DNA from: Streptococcus sp. 29896
GTDB lineage: Bacteria > Bacillota > Bacilli > Lactobacillales > Streptococcaceae
Direction: 5' to 3'
NCBI RefSeq assembly: GCF_032594915.1
Contig: NZ_CP118733.1
Coordinates: forward strand, 1,240,001 to 1,304,000
DNA length: 64,000 nucleotides
Made by a program: the position numbers and the translations under genes. Below, piece by piece: positions 16,591-25,982 of this stretch. Under the pieces are notes generated by a model. That model did not search any database. It was given only the letters and a program-made list of their open reading frames with translations, and was not told where the DNA came from. How positions within the stretch are numbered: the first letter of the stretch is position 1; each line of letters starts with the position of its first letter.

Positions 16591-18393
16591 TTATAGGTGC
16601 ACACCTTTCTCAACAAGAGCTTCCAACTCTGTCAGGCGGGCTTCAAAGACCTTGAAGGCATCATTGAGATAGTCTTCCTTGGTCATATCCACGCCAGCTT
16701 TTGCAATGACATTGAGTGGGTAATCAGAGCTACCTGCCTTAAGGTAGTTGAGGTAGTTTTCCTTATCCTCTGGGCTACCATTGACAATCTTGTCTGCCAA
16801 AGCAGACGCTGCCGCAAAGCCAGTTGAATATTGGTAAACATAGAAATTGTAATAGAAATGTGGAATACGAGCCCACTCGTACTGAATCAGTGGATTTTCT
16901 TCCGCAGACAAGCCGTAATACTTCTCGTTGAGCTCACCATAGAGCTGGTTGAGGAAGTCCGCTGTCAAGACCTGACCTTCTTGGTCTGCTTTGTAAATAG
17001 CCTGCTCAAACTCTGCAAACTGGGTTTGACGGAAGACAGTGCCACGGAAACCGTCTAGGTAGTGGTTGAGAATAGCAAAGCGGGTCTTGTCGTCTTCGAC
17101 TTCGGCCAAGAGCTTCTCTGTCAAGAGATTTTCGTTGGTGGTGGAAGCAATCTCCGCCAAGAAAATTGAATAGTGACCATAGACATAAGGCTGGTTCTGA
17201 CGAGTCAACATAGAATGGAGCGAATGCCCTGTTTCATGAATCAGGGTGTACATATTGTCCAAGTTGTCCTGCCAGTTGAGGAGCATGAAGGCATTAGTGT
17301 CATAAGCACCACCTGAATAAGCTCCTGAACGCTTGCCTTCGTTGACATGGACGTCAATCCAGCGGTTTTCAAAGGCTTCTTTGACAATGGCCGCATACTC
17401 ATCACCAAAGATATCCAATGTATCGGCACAGGTAGCCAGGGCCTCTTCATAGGTGACTTTTGTATCTGTGCTCGAAAGTGGTGTGTACATATCGTACATC
17501 TTGAGATCATCGATTCCCAAGAGTTTCTTACGCAAATTGATGTAGCGGTGCAAGAGCGGGAGGTGCTTGTTGACTGCTGACACTAATGTATCGTAAACGG
17601 ACTCTGGAATAAAGTTGGCAGAAAGGGCTGCGTGACGGGCAGAGTCGTACTTCCGCAAACGAGCTTTCAGGTTATTGACCTTAACGTTAGACTGGAGGGT
17701 CTTAGCGTAGGTATGCTGGAACTGCTCGTAGGTTTCGTAGAGTGCCTCATAGGCCTCTTGACGCACTTCACGGTTTTTGGACTCCATGAAGGAGATATAG
17801 TTGCCGTGAGAGAGAGGCACCAACTTGCCGTCCTCATCTGCGATTTCTGGGAAACGCAGGCTGGCATTGTCCAAGACAGAGAAGGTTTCAGACGGGGCAT
17901 CAAAAATCTCGCTGGTCGCCGCTAGAACCTCTTCTACTTCCTGTGACAAGATATGATCCTTGGCTGCCAAGAGTTTTTCAAATTGATGGCTGTACTGACT
18001 CAGTGCTGGCTCTGCTGCCTTGAAGGCTTCCAGTTGCTCCTCAGTAATCGCCATAAATTCTGGCTCATAGAAGGCGAAGGCTTGTGAAAAGGCTGAATAA
18101 AGGGCCAAAGCCTTGGCTTGAAACTCCTGATACTTGCCTTCACGAGTGTCCTGGTCGTTCTTCATGGACGCATAGACATAGAGCTTTTCAATGCGACGCA
18201 TGAGGCCAAGCTGGGTTTCACTAATTTCCAAGAGGCTCTTAGCAGAGTCTAGCAAATGGCCTGCAAACTCCTTTGTCTTTTCTGTTTCTACTTGGAGTTC
18301 AGCCAACTCAGCTTCCCAAGCCTCATCTGTTGGGAAAATAGTGGCCAAATCCCACTGGTATTTTTCTTCGATTTCATGACGTTGTTGTGACAT
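16591..18393 (-). CDS. pepF: oligoendopeptidase F
   Basis: This 600-residue M3B-family zinc metallopeptidase hydrolyses short oligopeptides in the cytoplasm. The zinc motif HETGH is at 386-390 with a downstream glutamate in the [12 protein letters not shown] stretch as third ligand. Length is typical. The ATG has a GGAGG-type site. In related streptococci pepF directly follows coiA; here a toxin-antitoxin pair has come between them. Confidence 0.96.
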   Translation of the reverse strand: MSQQRHEIEEKYQWDLATIFPTDEAWEAELAELQVETEKTKEFAGHLLDSAKSLLEISETQLGLMRRIEKLYVYASMKNDQDTREGKYQEFQAKALALYSAFSQAFAFYEPEFMAITEEQLEAFKAAEPALSQYSHQFEKLLAAKDHILSQEVEEVLAATSEIFDAPSETFSVLDNASLRFPEIADEDGKLVPLSHGNYISFMESKNREVRQEAYEALYETYEQFQHTYAKTLQSNVKVNNLKARLRKYDSARHAALSANFIPESVYDTLVSAVNKHLPLLHRYINLRKKLLGIDDLKMYDMYTPLSSTDTKVTYEEALATCADTLDIFGDEYAAIVKEAFENRWIDVHVNEGKRSGAYSGGAYDTNAFMLLNWQDNLDNMYTLIHETGHSLHSMLTRQNQPYVYGHYSIFLAEIASTTNENLLTEKLLAEVEDDKTRFAILNHYLDGFRGTVFRQTQFAEFEQAIYKADQEGQVLTADFLNQLYGELNEKYYGLSAEENPLIQYEWARIPHFYYNFYVYQYSTGFAAASALADKIVNGSPEDKENYLNYLKAGSSDYPLNVIAKAGVDMTKEDYLNDAFKVFEARLTELEALVEKGVHL

Positions 18394-18426
18394 AAATAAA
18401 ATCCTCCGTTCCCATTATTTTACCAC

Positions 18427-18461
18427 AAAAAAGCCCCTCTTTCCATTGGAAAGTGAGAGGA
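18427..18461 (-). terminator. terminator downstream of the toxin-antitoxin pair
   Basis: On the minus strand, arms CCTCTCACTTTCC and GGAAAGAGGGG close over a short loop and are followed by CTTTTTTG. It separates higA from pepF. Confidence 0.75.
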
Positions 18462-18513
18462 TAGACTGGTTATTATACTAAAAATCTTTGTAGGATAGAA
18501 GGTCATGAGCATC

Positions 18514-18801
18514 TTATCTATTCTCTAAGGGAACAACGGCTAGGGTTTTTCCTAAGCTAGCTAAAACCTTCAAGACGGTATCCAATTGCGGATTGGTTTT
18601 GCCTGTCTCCATTCTGGCAATAACTGGTTGGCTCACTCCACTTAATTCCTCCAGTCTTTTCTGGCTTACTCCCTGCTCATGCCTTGCCTTTATGAGCGCG
18701 CTCATAATAGCCACACGCAAATCACTTTCTAGAATCTCTTCCGCACTAAAGAGTTCCGACCGAACCGATTGCCAGTTAGTACCAATTGCACTATTTTCCA
18801 T
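18514..18801 (-). CDS. higA: HigA-like antitoxin, XRE family
   Basis: This 95-residue protein has an N-terminal linker (about 1-30) and a helix-turn-helix domain (about 35-88) with [22 protein letters not shown]. It overlaps the end of the toxin gene by 11 bases, giving the toxin-first order of HigBA-type modules. It is expected to bind and neutralise the toxin and repress the operon through the palindrome at 19178-19193. Confidence 0.85.
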   Translation of the reverse strand: MENSAIGTNWQSVRSELFSAEEILESDLRVAIMSALIKARHEQGVSQKRLEELSGVSQPVIARMETGKTNPQLDTVLKVLASLGKTLAVVPLENR

Positions 18802-19156
18802 TCATTTTTCCTCTTTCTTGTAGGTCTGCTAACTCACGTTGAGCCTTTTCAATTTCTCTCCGTGGTGTTTTCTGCGTCTGCTTCATAAAATGATGCAACA
18901 AGACAAAACTACCGTCATACCAAGCAACAAATAAAATCCTATCTCTCAAGGGACGTAACTCCCAAATATCCCCCTCCAAGTGCTTCACATAAGGTTCCCC
19001 AAGTCGAGTTCCCAGTTGACTTAAAAGCTCAATATAGTCATTTATTTTATTCAGTTTAATCCTGCTCTCTTTCCCCTTTTTAGAAGCAAGCTCCCTCAGA
19101 TACTCTAAAATAGGCTCCTTTCCATTCTTATCCTTATAAAAATAAATAGTGTACAT
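18791..19156 (-). CDS. higB: HigB/RelE-like toxin (phage Gp49-like family)
   Basis: This 121-residue basic protein opens [20 protein letters not shown] and carries [39 protein letters not shown] sequence, split here, characteristic of the Gp49-like HigB group. Members act as ribosome-dependent mRNA interferases. The conserved ELRP..R..F pattern and the LLHHFMKKTQKTP-like segment are intact, so it looks functional. The ATG follows AAAGAGG. It is inserted between coiA and pepF. Confidence 0.87.
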   Translation of the reverse strand: MYTIYFYKDKNGKEPILEYLRELASKKGKESRIKLNKINDYIELLSQLGTRLGEPYVKHLEGDIWELRPLRDRILFVAWYDGSFVLLHHFMKQTQKTPRREIEKAQRELADLQERGKMNGK

Positions 19157-19174
19157 TTCTGCCTCTTTCTATAT

Positions 19175-19203
19175 ATTATAACTCAAAAGTTATCGCTTGT
19201 CAT
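19175..19203 (-). promoter_or_regulatory. promoter and palindromic operator of the toxin-antitoxin operon
   Basis: A -35 ATGACA (19198-19203) and -10 TATAAT (19175-19180) are 17 bases apart. A perfect inverted repeat ATAACT / AGTTAT with a 4-base centre (19178-19193) sits in the spacer and touches the -10, an ideal place for HigA autorepression. Confidence 0.7.
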
Positions 19204-19207
19204 TCTT

Positions 19208-20155
19208 TTATTCTACTTTTTTCCAATAAACTGCTGGTGGATAAACCGTTTGTATCCGCTTGTCCTTGACTCCTGCATAATACTGGTCAAAGGCTGGGTA
19301 GAGGGAGCTTAAGTTTTGGCGGATTTGGGCAAAGCCAATAGCAGAGCGGGGCAGGCGGATTTGGGGATAGAAGTCAGCCAAGGACTGACTGAGCAAGTTT
19401 TTCCCTTGCTGGTAGGCCTCCGCCTGCAAGTTCATCCACTTGGGCACGCGGTAATAGAGCTGCTTGGCAACATAGTCCAGCAAATCCTGATCACTCGAAC
19501 AAGTAAAATGGGACAAGGCTTGCTTGGCAAATGGTGACCGCAGAATAGCTAGCAAGTTCCCCTGACCAAATGAAAAGGTCTTGGTCAACTTGTGGACCTT
19601 ACCATACCAGTCCTCGTGAATCAGGTAGTGCAACCGCAGCTCCTCCTGCTCCGCATCCAGTTCCCAGAGATGAAAGCCCATATTCATACTAAAATACAGA
19701 AATTGCTTGTGGAGATTGGTCAACCGTTCTCCAAGCCAAAGGTCCTTGCCCAAGAGCCACAGAACAGCCATGCCTGCCTGCTGATAGGCCTCCGTCCGCT
19801 CCTGCAAGCGTGAAATAGACAGGCTGGAACACTGGACTTCCAAGGCCAGTTGTTGATTGACTAAAATATCTGCCACCTGCTTGGTTGCAGGCAGATAAGC
19901 CTCCAAGTCTACCTCTTCCTGACCCTGTAACCACTGATACAGACTGGACTTGAGGCTCAGGTGCTGGGCGGATTCATTCTCGGACCAGAAATCACAATCC
20001 CGCAGGGTTTGATGGGCAAAGTGCGAACGCAGAATTTTTCCAGACCGATAACGGACCTTGCCCGCACAGGCTGGGCAGAAATACTCTTCCTTTTTTACCT
20101 CTGGTTTTTCCAAAAGATTGACAGTTTTTCCTTTTTGATCGACGGCTACTAACAT
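19208..20155 (-). CDS. coiA: competence protein CoiA
   Basis: The 315-residue protein shows the N-terminal zinc-ribbon-like CPACAGKVRYRSGKILRSHF with the first Cys pair, and the nuclease-like core with LEVQCSSLS and QERTEAYQ. CoiA is a late competence protein that helps RecA-mediated recombination of taken-up DNA. The start at 20155 has AAAGGAG and gives the usual length; a longer in-frame extension lies antisense to the GNAT gene and is rejected. A weak match to the ComX (SigX) box lies about 24 bases upstream but is not convincing. Confidence 0.92.
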   Translation of the reverse strand: MLVAVDQKGKTVNLLEKPEVKKEEYFCPACAGKVRYRSGKILRSHFAHQTLRDCDFWSENESAQHLSLKSSLYQWLQGQEEVDLEAYLPATKQVADILVNQQLALEVQCSSLSISRLQERTEAYQQAGMAVLWLLGKDLWLGERLTNLHKQFLYFSMNMGFHLWELDAEQEELRLHYLIHEDWYGKVHKLTKTFSFGQGNLLAILRSPFAKQALSHFTCSSDQDLLDYVAKQLYYRVPKWMNLQAEAYQQGKNLLSQSLADFYPQIRLPRSAIGFAQIRQNLSSLYPAFDQYYAGVKDKRIQTVYPPAVYWKKVE

Positions 20156-20215
20156 AGACTCTCCTTTCCTTATTAGTTCGGAATTTGTGGTAGAATGGTG
20201 GAAAGGAGATAGAAA

Positions 20216-20782
20216 ATGACAAAAAAATTTGATAAATGGGAAAAGGACGGCTTCATTCTGCAGTCCTTTCAAGCGGGCTTTGCGGAGAAGTATTATGAGG
20301 ACTGTTTTACCAAGCCTTCCGCTGAAATTGATCGCCTGACGGGGAGTTCGGGGACTTATAAGAAAGAGGATGTTGTCAGCTACTACAACCGGATTGTTAC
20401 TGACCCTGACCGGTTTGATTTTATGCTGATCGCACCTGACGGGACCTTTATCGGCGAGTCGGTCATCAATGAACTGGATAGGGAGAACAGCTCTGCTAAC
20501 TTTCGGATTGTTATCTTTGACGAGGGCTATCTGGGACAAGGTCTGGGATCTTGGGCAGTTGAGAAAACCAGGGACTTTGCTTTTGAGCAGGTCGGCCTAC
20601 ACCGCTTGGAACTGGAAGTTTTTTCCTTCAATCCGCGTGCCAAGCGTTCCTATGAAAAAGCTGGCTTTCGTTTGGAAGGCATCAAGCGTGACAGCCAAAA
20701 GACAGCAGACGGCTACGCCGATACCCTTATCATGTCTATCTTAGAAGACGAATGGAAAGCACTCAAAAAACCAGCTGATTAG
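20216..20782 (+). CDS. GNAT family N-acetyltransferase (RimJ/RimL-like)
   Basis: The 188-residue protein has the acetyl-CoA binding core GYLGQGLGSWAVEKTRDFAF, with the Q-x-x-G-x-G-like loop, and the VFSFNPRAKRSYEKAGF segment typical of RimJ/RimL-type acetyltransferases. The substrate cannot be predicted. It is divergent from coiA with 60 bases between the starts. The ATG follows AAAGGAG, and a possible extended -10 (TGGTAGAAT, 20188-20196) precedes it. Confidence 0.88.
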   Translation: MTKKFDKWEKDGFILQSFQAGFAEKYYEDCFTKPSAEIDRLTGSSGTYKKEDVVSYYNRIVTDPDRFDFMLIAPDGTFIGESVINELDRENSSANFRIVIFDEGYLGQGLGSWAVEKTRDFAFEQVGLHRLELEVFSFNPRAKRSYEKAGFRLEGIKRDSQKTADGYADTLIMSILEDEWKALKKPAD

Positions 20783-20793
20783 GCTGGTTTTTG
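20764..20793 (+). terminator. GNAT gene terminator
   Basis: AAACCAGC-TGATTAG-GCTGGTTT is followed by Ts and overlaps the stop codon region. It could also serve the convergent metG. Confidence 0.8.
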
Positions 20794-20811
20794 TGTCTTT
20801 TCTAAGCAACC

Positions 20812-22815
20812 TTACCCAATCTGACTGCCGTTTGGCACAGATGGATCTACTGTTAATAATGTTAAATTGCCGTCGTGTTCGGCTGAGAGGATCATGCCCT
20901 GACTGAGCAAGCCCATCATCTTACGCGGCTTGAGGTTGGCAACGATTTGGACTTTCTTGCCGACCAACTCTTGCTCATTTGGATAGTACTTGGCGATACC
21001 TGACAGGATTTGGCGGTCCTGTCCGTCACCTGCGTCCAAGCGGAACTTGAGCAGCTTGTCAGAGCCCTCCACCTTGGCCACTTCCTTGACTTCGGCCACA
21101 CGGATTTCCACCTTGTCGAAGTCCTCGAACTTGATTGCAGCTTTCTCGTTTTTGAGTTCCACGTCAGCTGGGTTCCATTCTTTTTCTTCCTCTTGGGAAA
21201 TAGCAGAGCTGCCACCCATTTGGGTTTGGATATAGGCGATTTCTTCTTCCATATCCAATCGTGGGAAGATAGGTGTGCCTTTTTCTACCACTGTCAAACC
21301 AGCTGGAAGACCTGCAAAGTCGAGATTTTCAAGGTCAAATGCTGTTCCCAAACCAAGCTGTTCCATAATGGCATTTGAAGTGGTCATCATGAATGGTTGA
21401 ATGAGGTGAGCCACCACACGCAGACCGGCTGTCAAGTGAGCCATGACTGCTGCCAACTTGTCACGGTCCGCTTCGTCCTTAGCCAAGACCCAAGGTGCAG
21501 TTTCATCGATGTACTTGTTGGTACGGGAGACGATATTCCAAACAGCTTCCAAGGCACGTGGATAGTCCACAGCTTCCATGTAGGTGTGGTAGCTTGCCAA
21601 GTTTTCAGCTACAACTGCTGCCAAGTCCGCATCAAAATCCGTCACATTAGCCACAAAAGTAGGTACCTGACCACCGAAATACTTGTTAATCATAGCAACC
21701 GTTCGGTTGAGCAGGTTTCCAAGGTCGTTGGCCAGTTCGTAGTTAATACGACCAACATAGTCTTCTGGTGTAAAGGTTCCGTCAGAGCCAACTGGCAGGC
21801 TACGCATGAGGTAGTAACGTAGTGGATCCAGGCCAAAACGCTCGACCAGCATTTCTGGATAAACCACATTGCCCTTGGACTTAGACATCTTGCCGTCCTT
21901 CATGACAAACCAGCCATGAGCAACCAAGCGGTCTGGCAACTTCATATCCAACATCATAAGCATGATTGGCCAGTAAATGGAGTGGAAACGAAGAATGTCC
22001 TTCCCGACCATGTGGTAAACTGTTCCATTCCAGAAGGTGTCATAATTGGCTGTCTCTTCCTGACCATAGCCCAAGGCCGTCGCATAGTTGAGTAGGGCAT
22101 CAATCCAGACATAGACAACGTGTTTAGGATTAGACGGAACAGGCACGCCCCAAGTAAATGAGGTACGGGATACAGCCAAATCTTCCAAGCCTGGCTCGAT
22201 GAAGTTTTTCATGATTTCATTGAGGCGACCATCTGGCTGGATAAAGTCTGGATGAGCATTGAAAAACTCAACCAATTTATCCTGATACTTGCTGAGGCGG
22301 AGGAAGTAGGACTCTTCTGATACCCAGGCAACCTCGTGACCGCTCGGAGCAATACCACCTGTTACCTTGCCGTTTTCATCTCGGAAGACCTCTTCTAATT
22401 GGCTCTCGGTGAAAAATTCCTCGTCTGATACGGAGTACCAACCAGAATATTCACCCAAGTAAATGTCGTCCTGCGCCAGCAATTTTTCAAAAACAGCCGC
22501 CACCACTTCCTCGTGGTAATCATCAGTCGTGCGGATGAACTTGTCATAAGAGATGTCTAGCAAGTTCCAGAGCTCCTTGACGCCAACCGCCATGCCGTCA
22601 ACGTAGGCTTGCGGTGTTAGACCAGCCTCTTTTGCCTTTTCCTCAATCTTCTGCCCGTGCTCATCAAGCCCTGTTAGATAGTAGACTTCATGCCCCATAA
22701 GGCGTTTATAACGAGCCAAAACATCGCAGGCAATGGTCGTGTAGGCTGAACCGATATGAAGTTTTCCAGACGGATAATAAATCGGTGTGGTGATATAAAA
22801 CGGTGTTTTTGTCAT
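20812..22815 (-). CDS. metG: methionyl-tRNA synthetase
   Basis: The 667-residue class I synthetase shows the HIGH-type HIGS at 20-23 and KMSKS at 309-313. The connective region lacks the cysteine knuckles of zinc-binding MetRS. Residues from about 565 form an EMAP/Trbp-type tRNA-binding domain ([16 protein letters not shown]), giving the dimeric long form usual in streptococci. The ATG follows GAAAGG. A leader hairpin CAGGG / CCCTG lies just upstream, but no T-box was found. Confidence 0.98.
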   Translation of the reverse strand: MTKTPFYITTPIYYPSGKLHIGSAYTTIACDVLARYKRLMGHEVYYLTGLDEHGQKIEEKAKEAGLTPQAYVDGMAVGVKELWNLLDISYDKFIRTTDDYHEEVVAAVFEKLLAQDDIYLGEYSGWYSVSDEEFFTESQLEEVFRDENGKVTGGIAPSGHEVAWVSEESYFLRLSKYQDKLVEFFNAHPDFIQPDGRLNEIMKNFIEPGLEDLAVSRTSFTWGVPVPSNPKHVVYVWIDALLNYATALGYGQEETANYDTFWNGTVYHMVGKDILRFHSIYWPIMLMMLDMKLPDRLVAHGWFVMKDGKMSKSKGNVVYPEMLVERFGLDPLRYYLMRSLPVGSDGTFTPEDYVGRINYELANDLGNLLNRTVAMINKYFGGQVPTFVANVTDFDADLAAVVAENLASYHTYMEAVDYPRALEAVWNIVSRTNKYIDETAPWVLAKDEADRDKLAAVMAHLTAGLRVVAHLIQPFMMTTSNAIMEQLGLGTAFDLENLDFAGLPAGLTVVEKGTPIFPRLDMEEEIAYIQTQMGGSSAISQEEEKEWNPADVELKNEKAAIKFEDFDKVEIRVAEVKEVAKVEGSDKLLKFRLDAGDGQDRQILSGIAKYYPNEQELVGKKVQIVANLKPRKMMGLLSQGMILSAEHDGNLTLLTVDPSVPNGSQIG

Positions 22816-22969
22816 GTTTTTTTCCTTTCAACTCAGGGCAAATGAAACCCTGTTCTTGATAACATCCCATTTTATCATATTTTTGTGTAAAAACAAAGCG
22901 ACTTCCCGTCCACAATCCTTCTAATATATGATATACTAGAAGAAGTTATGAAAAAGAATGGGGTTATCT

Positions 22970-23563
22970 ATGTTTTCACCTAAAAATCTACTCATCCATC
23001 TATTTTTTGCTATCATTGCAGGAGGGATGTTCCTATATGGGGCTGGCAATACTGCCTTGATTTGGAATATGGTCTGGGCCTTACTAGCCTTGGACGTTGC
23101 GATTTTGGTGCGTCAGAACAACCACACCGCAAGCAAGCTTTTGATTACGCCTTTTTGGCTCTTCTTTTATCCTAATACCTTTTATATCTTGACGGAGATT
23201 GTGAATTTACAGTTTTCAAGCAATGCTCTCTGGGAGCAATCTAGCTTAATTCTCTTCATGCTCTATGTTCCAGCTATTCTATTTGGTATAATGGCTGGGG
23301 TAGAAAGTGTCGAATTGATTTTTAAGGGGTATGGCATTCAATTTTACGGCCTTCGACTCTTAGTCATCAGTCTCCTATCTCTGTTTTCAAGCTATGCAAT
23401 CTACATTGGTCGTTATGCTAATCTGCATAGTTGGGACATTTTTACACGACCACTCGTATTTCTTAATGGCTTAACTTCAGCTATCAACTGGTCATCCTTT
23501 CCTTTTATCCTGGGCTTCACGCTCATGCAAATCATGGTCTTGGTCTTTGCAGTTGATGAATAA
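22970..23563 (+). CDS. DUF1361 membrane protein, paralogue 1
   Basis: This 197-residue polytopic protein has about six hydrophobic segments and the family signature FFYPNTFYILTEIVNLQF. The start MFSPKNLL is chosen because it aligns with the next gene's MFSQFFTKK and because GGGG lies upstream of it; an ATG four codons earlier is possible. DUF1361 proteins are of unknown function. A TATACT -10 lies near 22932. It is the first member of a tandem duplication with the next gene. Confidence 0.85.
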   Translation: MFSPKNLLIHLFFAIIAGGMFLYGAGNTALIWNMVWALLALDVAILVRQNNHTASKLLITPFWLFFYPNTFYILTEIVNLQFSSNALWEQSSLILFMLYVPAILFGIMAGVESVELIFKGYGIQFYGLRLLVISLLSLFSSYAIYIGRYANLHSWDIFTRPLVFLNGLTSAINWSSFPFILGFTLMQIMVLVFAVDE

Positions 23564-23569
23564 GACAGA

Positions 23570-23610
23570 AAAACAGTATGTAATCGCTTGTTACATGCTG
23601 TTTTCTTTTT
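23570..23610 (+). terminator. terminator between the DUF1361 genes
   Basis: A 14-base stem AAAACAGTATGTAA / TTACATGCTGTTTT with one wobble pair, followed by a T-rich run. It suggests that the second paralogue has its own promoter (TATACT near 23693). Confidence 0.8.
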
Positions 23611-23727
23611 GGGTCAATTTTTACAGGTCCTTTTCTATCCAATGACAAACTAACAAATCTGTGACAGCCTCCCATTTTTTCCTTGGGATATGCTATACTA
23701 GACACAGATTACTGAAAGAGGTTTCCT

Positions 23728-24333
23728 ATGTTTTCACAATTTTTCACTAAAAAAACGCTATTTATTCATCTCTTCTTTCTTATTATTGCAGCTGGGTTGC
23801 AACGCTATGGGGTTACAGCTCCTGATCTGACCTGGAACATGTTTTTGGCCCTAGTTGCTCTCGACCTGGCTCTTCTTGTTCAAGGAATCAAACAGCCCTT
23901 TATAAAAATCGGGATTGGCTTACTCTGGCTCTTCTTCTATCCCAATACCTTTTATATGATAACAGATATCGTCCACATGCATTTTGCCAGCACCGCCCTT
24001 TGGCAACGGGAAAATATGATTCTCTTTATGCTCTATGTCCCAAGTATCTTCTTTGGAGTAATGGCTGGCGTGGAAAGTTTACGGCTAATTTTCGAAGGAT
24101 TTTCAATTAAGTCCTACTGGTTTCGACTGACAATCATTTGCGGTTTATCCCTGTTATCAAGCTTTGCCATTCATATCGGACGCTATGCCCGTCTCAATTC
24201 CTGGGACATCTTTACCCGACCAAGCCTAGTCATCAACGAACTACTGGAAGTCATTTCTTGGGAGGCCCTTCCCTTCATCCTCGGCTTTACCTTCCTACAA
24301 ATCATGGTTCTGTTTTTCGTAGAAAAAGAATAA
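23728..24333 (+). CDS. DUF1361 membrane protein, paralogue 2
   Basis: The 201-residue protein is a close relative of the preceding gene, sharing the FFYPNTFYM core, MAGVES, IHIGRYARLNSWDIFTRP and the C-terminal LPFILGFTFLQIMVL. The start follows GAAAGAGG. The pair probably arose by local duplication and has diverged, mostly in the N-terminal third. The function is unknown; no partner gene points to one. Confidence 0.87.
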   Translation: MFSQFFTKKTLFIHLFFLIIAAGLQRYGVTAPDLTWNMFLALVALDLALLVQGIKQPFIKIGIGLLWLFFYPNTFYMITDIVHMHFASTALWQRENMILFMLYVPSIFFGVMAGVESLRLIFEGFSIKSYWFRLTIICGLSLLSSFAIHIGRYARLNSWDIFTRPSLVINELLEVISWEALPFILGFTFLQIMVLFFVEKE

Positions 24334-24368
24334 AAACAAGGTCACCAACTATCTGGTGACCTTATCTT
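24334..24368. terminator. bidirectional terminator
   Basis: The perfect 10-base stem AAGGTCACCA / TGGTGACCTT with an ACTATC loop sits between the convergent DUF1361 and DUF3885 genes. Confidence 0.8.
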
Positions 24369-24375
24369 TCTGTAC

Positions 24376-24981
24376 CTACACCCTCCTATCCATCTCCTCC
24401 ATATCATAGTCAAGTAGGAGGTCACGGTAGTCTGTAAAGAGCTGGTGTCGTTTATCGTTATCAAGGATAGCAATATCCACTCCCCTATCGTCATAGCAAT
24501 GGTAGATGATCTTATCCTGGCTTGACAAAAAGTGGACTGAGGCTGAAAGGTAGTGAAAACCACCATGGTCGGCTCTGATAATTTCCCTCAGCAAAGCTTT
24601 CAAATCTTGACCAGTAACAGGGAAAAGATAGCGTTCAAAGACCAGCACATCCCCCGTCCAGTCCTCCACCTCTATCCGCTCAGGCTCTGGACATTTGTCA
24701 AAGTTGTATTTCGATGTAAAATGCCAGAGGTAGGTGTTGATATCCCTTTCTTCCTCATGAAGAAGAGAGAGAACTAGGTAGTCGTATTCTGAAGCTGCCT
24801 GCTCCATTAATTCAACCGCACGCGCATAAGCTCGGTCCAGATAAACTTTCTTAGGAAGAGTTTCAGCCTCCTCCGCAGGTCCAATTTCAAATCGAAGCGC
24901 CAGAGGTGTGTCATAAAAAAATGGACCCACTAATGGCTTGTTTTGTAACTGAAACTCCTTGAGCCAATCCTTTAGTTGCAT
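24376..24981 (-). CDS. DUF3885 domain protein
   Basis: The 201-residue soluble protein ends with IIYHCYDDRGVDIAILDN and DYRDLLLDYDMEEMDRR, the pattern of DUF3885. Members are found singly or in polymorphic toxin/immunity contexts; there is no toxin gene next to this one. The start MQLKDWL is preferred over an ATG two codons upstream because TAGGAG is correctly spaced for it. The function is unknown. Confidence 0.78.
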   Translation of the reverse strand: MQLKDWLKEFQLQNKPLVGPFFYDTPLALRFEIGPAEEAETLPKKVYLDRAYARAVELMEQAASEYDYLVLSLLHEEERDINTYLWHFTSKYNFDKCPEPERIEVEDWTGDVLVFERYLFPVTGQDLKALLREIIRADHGGFHYLSASVHFLSSQDKIIYHCYDDRGVDIAILDNDKRHQLFTDYRDLLLDYDMEEMDRRV

Positions 24982-25092
24982 AGACATTCTCCTACTCTAT
25001 TTTTGTATCATTCTACCATACTCATTTCGGTTTGGTCTAGTTTTCCTTTAGAAAATATGATAAACTAGTATAAAACTGTACTGGGAGGTTTC

Positions 25093-25965
25093 ATGAAAAC
25101 TGCATTTATTTCAGAAAAGGCTAAGTCAGCCTTTAATTTAAATTTTTTCCTCTCTCCTGTGGTCGGTCTCTTCTTGACCGTCGGTGCGGAAATGATCGGC
25201 TATTTTACCTTGATGCCCTTTCTATTCGCCTTTGAGGATAATGCATTTATAACACTTTGTTTTGAATTATTTGCCTTTGCCTTTATCAGTTTAGCTGTCA
25301 TTCTATGGGCAAGAAAGGTAGAAATCAGCCCCTGGCTTGGAATCGGTCTGACCAAAGCGAGTGCCGTCAAGGATTTTCTTCTGGGATGGGGCTTGGGAGC
25401 AGCTATGTTGATTACCTGTGTGGCCTTGATGTGGGTCTGTGGTGCCATTGAATTTGTTAGCTTCCATTTTTCACCACTATTTTTGGGGCAATTTTTGATT
25501 CTAACCTTAGCTTGGTCTATCCAAGGGACAACGGAAGAATTGCTAACCAGAGGTTGGATGTTTTCATCTCTAGCAGCTCGCTACAATCTACCAGTTGGTA
25601 TCCTCATTTCATCACTCTTTTTCACCGCACTCCACTTGGGAAATGACGCTATCTCCCTCATTCCGCTCTTGGATCTGACACTCTTTGCTATCCTCGCCTG
25701 CCTTGTCATGCTAAAGACAGGAACTGTCTGGCTGATTGGTGGCTTACATGCAGCTTGGAACTGTTTCCAAGGCAATGTCTTTGCCTTTCCAGTTAGTGGT
25801 TCAGAGGCAGGGCAAGCCTTTATCCAAGTTCGTACTATGGGACCGGAGTGGCTATCCGGTGGTGGCTTCGGGGTCGAAGGTTCCGTCATCAGCCTCTTGG
25901 TCCAATCCCTAATTATCTGCTGGTTAACCTACGATTTATTTTTAAAGAAAAAGAAGCCTGCTTAA
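25093..25965 (+). CDS. CPBP family intramembrane metalloprotease
   Basis: The 290-residue polytopic membrane protein carries the CPBP (Rce1/Abi) motifs: EELLTR with Glu148, Glu149 and Arg153, FTALHLGND near residue 180 with a conserved His, and a third motif LHAAWN near 218. Relatives in streptococci act in bacteriocin self-immunity or are of unknown role; no peptide gene is adjacent. The ATG follows GGGAGG. Confidence 0.88.
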   Translation: MKTAFISEKAKSAFNLNFFLSPVVGLFLTVGAEMIGYFTLMPFLFAFEDNAFITLCFELFAFAFISLAVILWARKVEISPWLGIGLTKASAVKDFLLGWGLGAAMLITCVALMWVCGAIEFVSFHFSPLFLGQFLILTLAWSIQGTTEELLTRGWMFSSLAARYNLPVGILISSLFFTALHLGNDAISLIPLLDLTLFAILACLVMLKTGTVWLIGGLHAAWNCFQGNVFAFPVSGSEAGQAFIQVRTMGPEWLSGGGFGVEGSVISLLVQSLIICWLTYDLFLKKKKPA

Positions 25966-25977
25966 CAGGCTTTTTTT
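25954..25977 (+). terminator. CPBP gene terminator
   Basis: AGCCTG-CTTAA-CAGGCT followed by seven Ts; the stop codon lies in the loop. Confidence 0.85.
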
Positions 25978-25982
25978 GAACA

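Noticed and set aside
20156..20190. ComX (SigX) box ahead of coiA
   Set aside because: TCCGAACTA at about the right distance only partly resembles TACGAATA; too weak to list as a site.
20156..20539. N-terminal extension of coiA
   Set aside because: It runs antisense to the GNAT gene and has no support; the ATG at 20155 has AAAGGAG and gives normal CoiA length.
22816..22900. T-box or S-box riboswitch ahead of metG
   Set aside because: Only a short CAGGG/CCCTG hairpin is present; no T-box motif or SAM-riboswitch core was seen.
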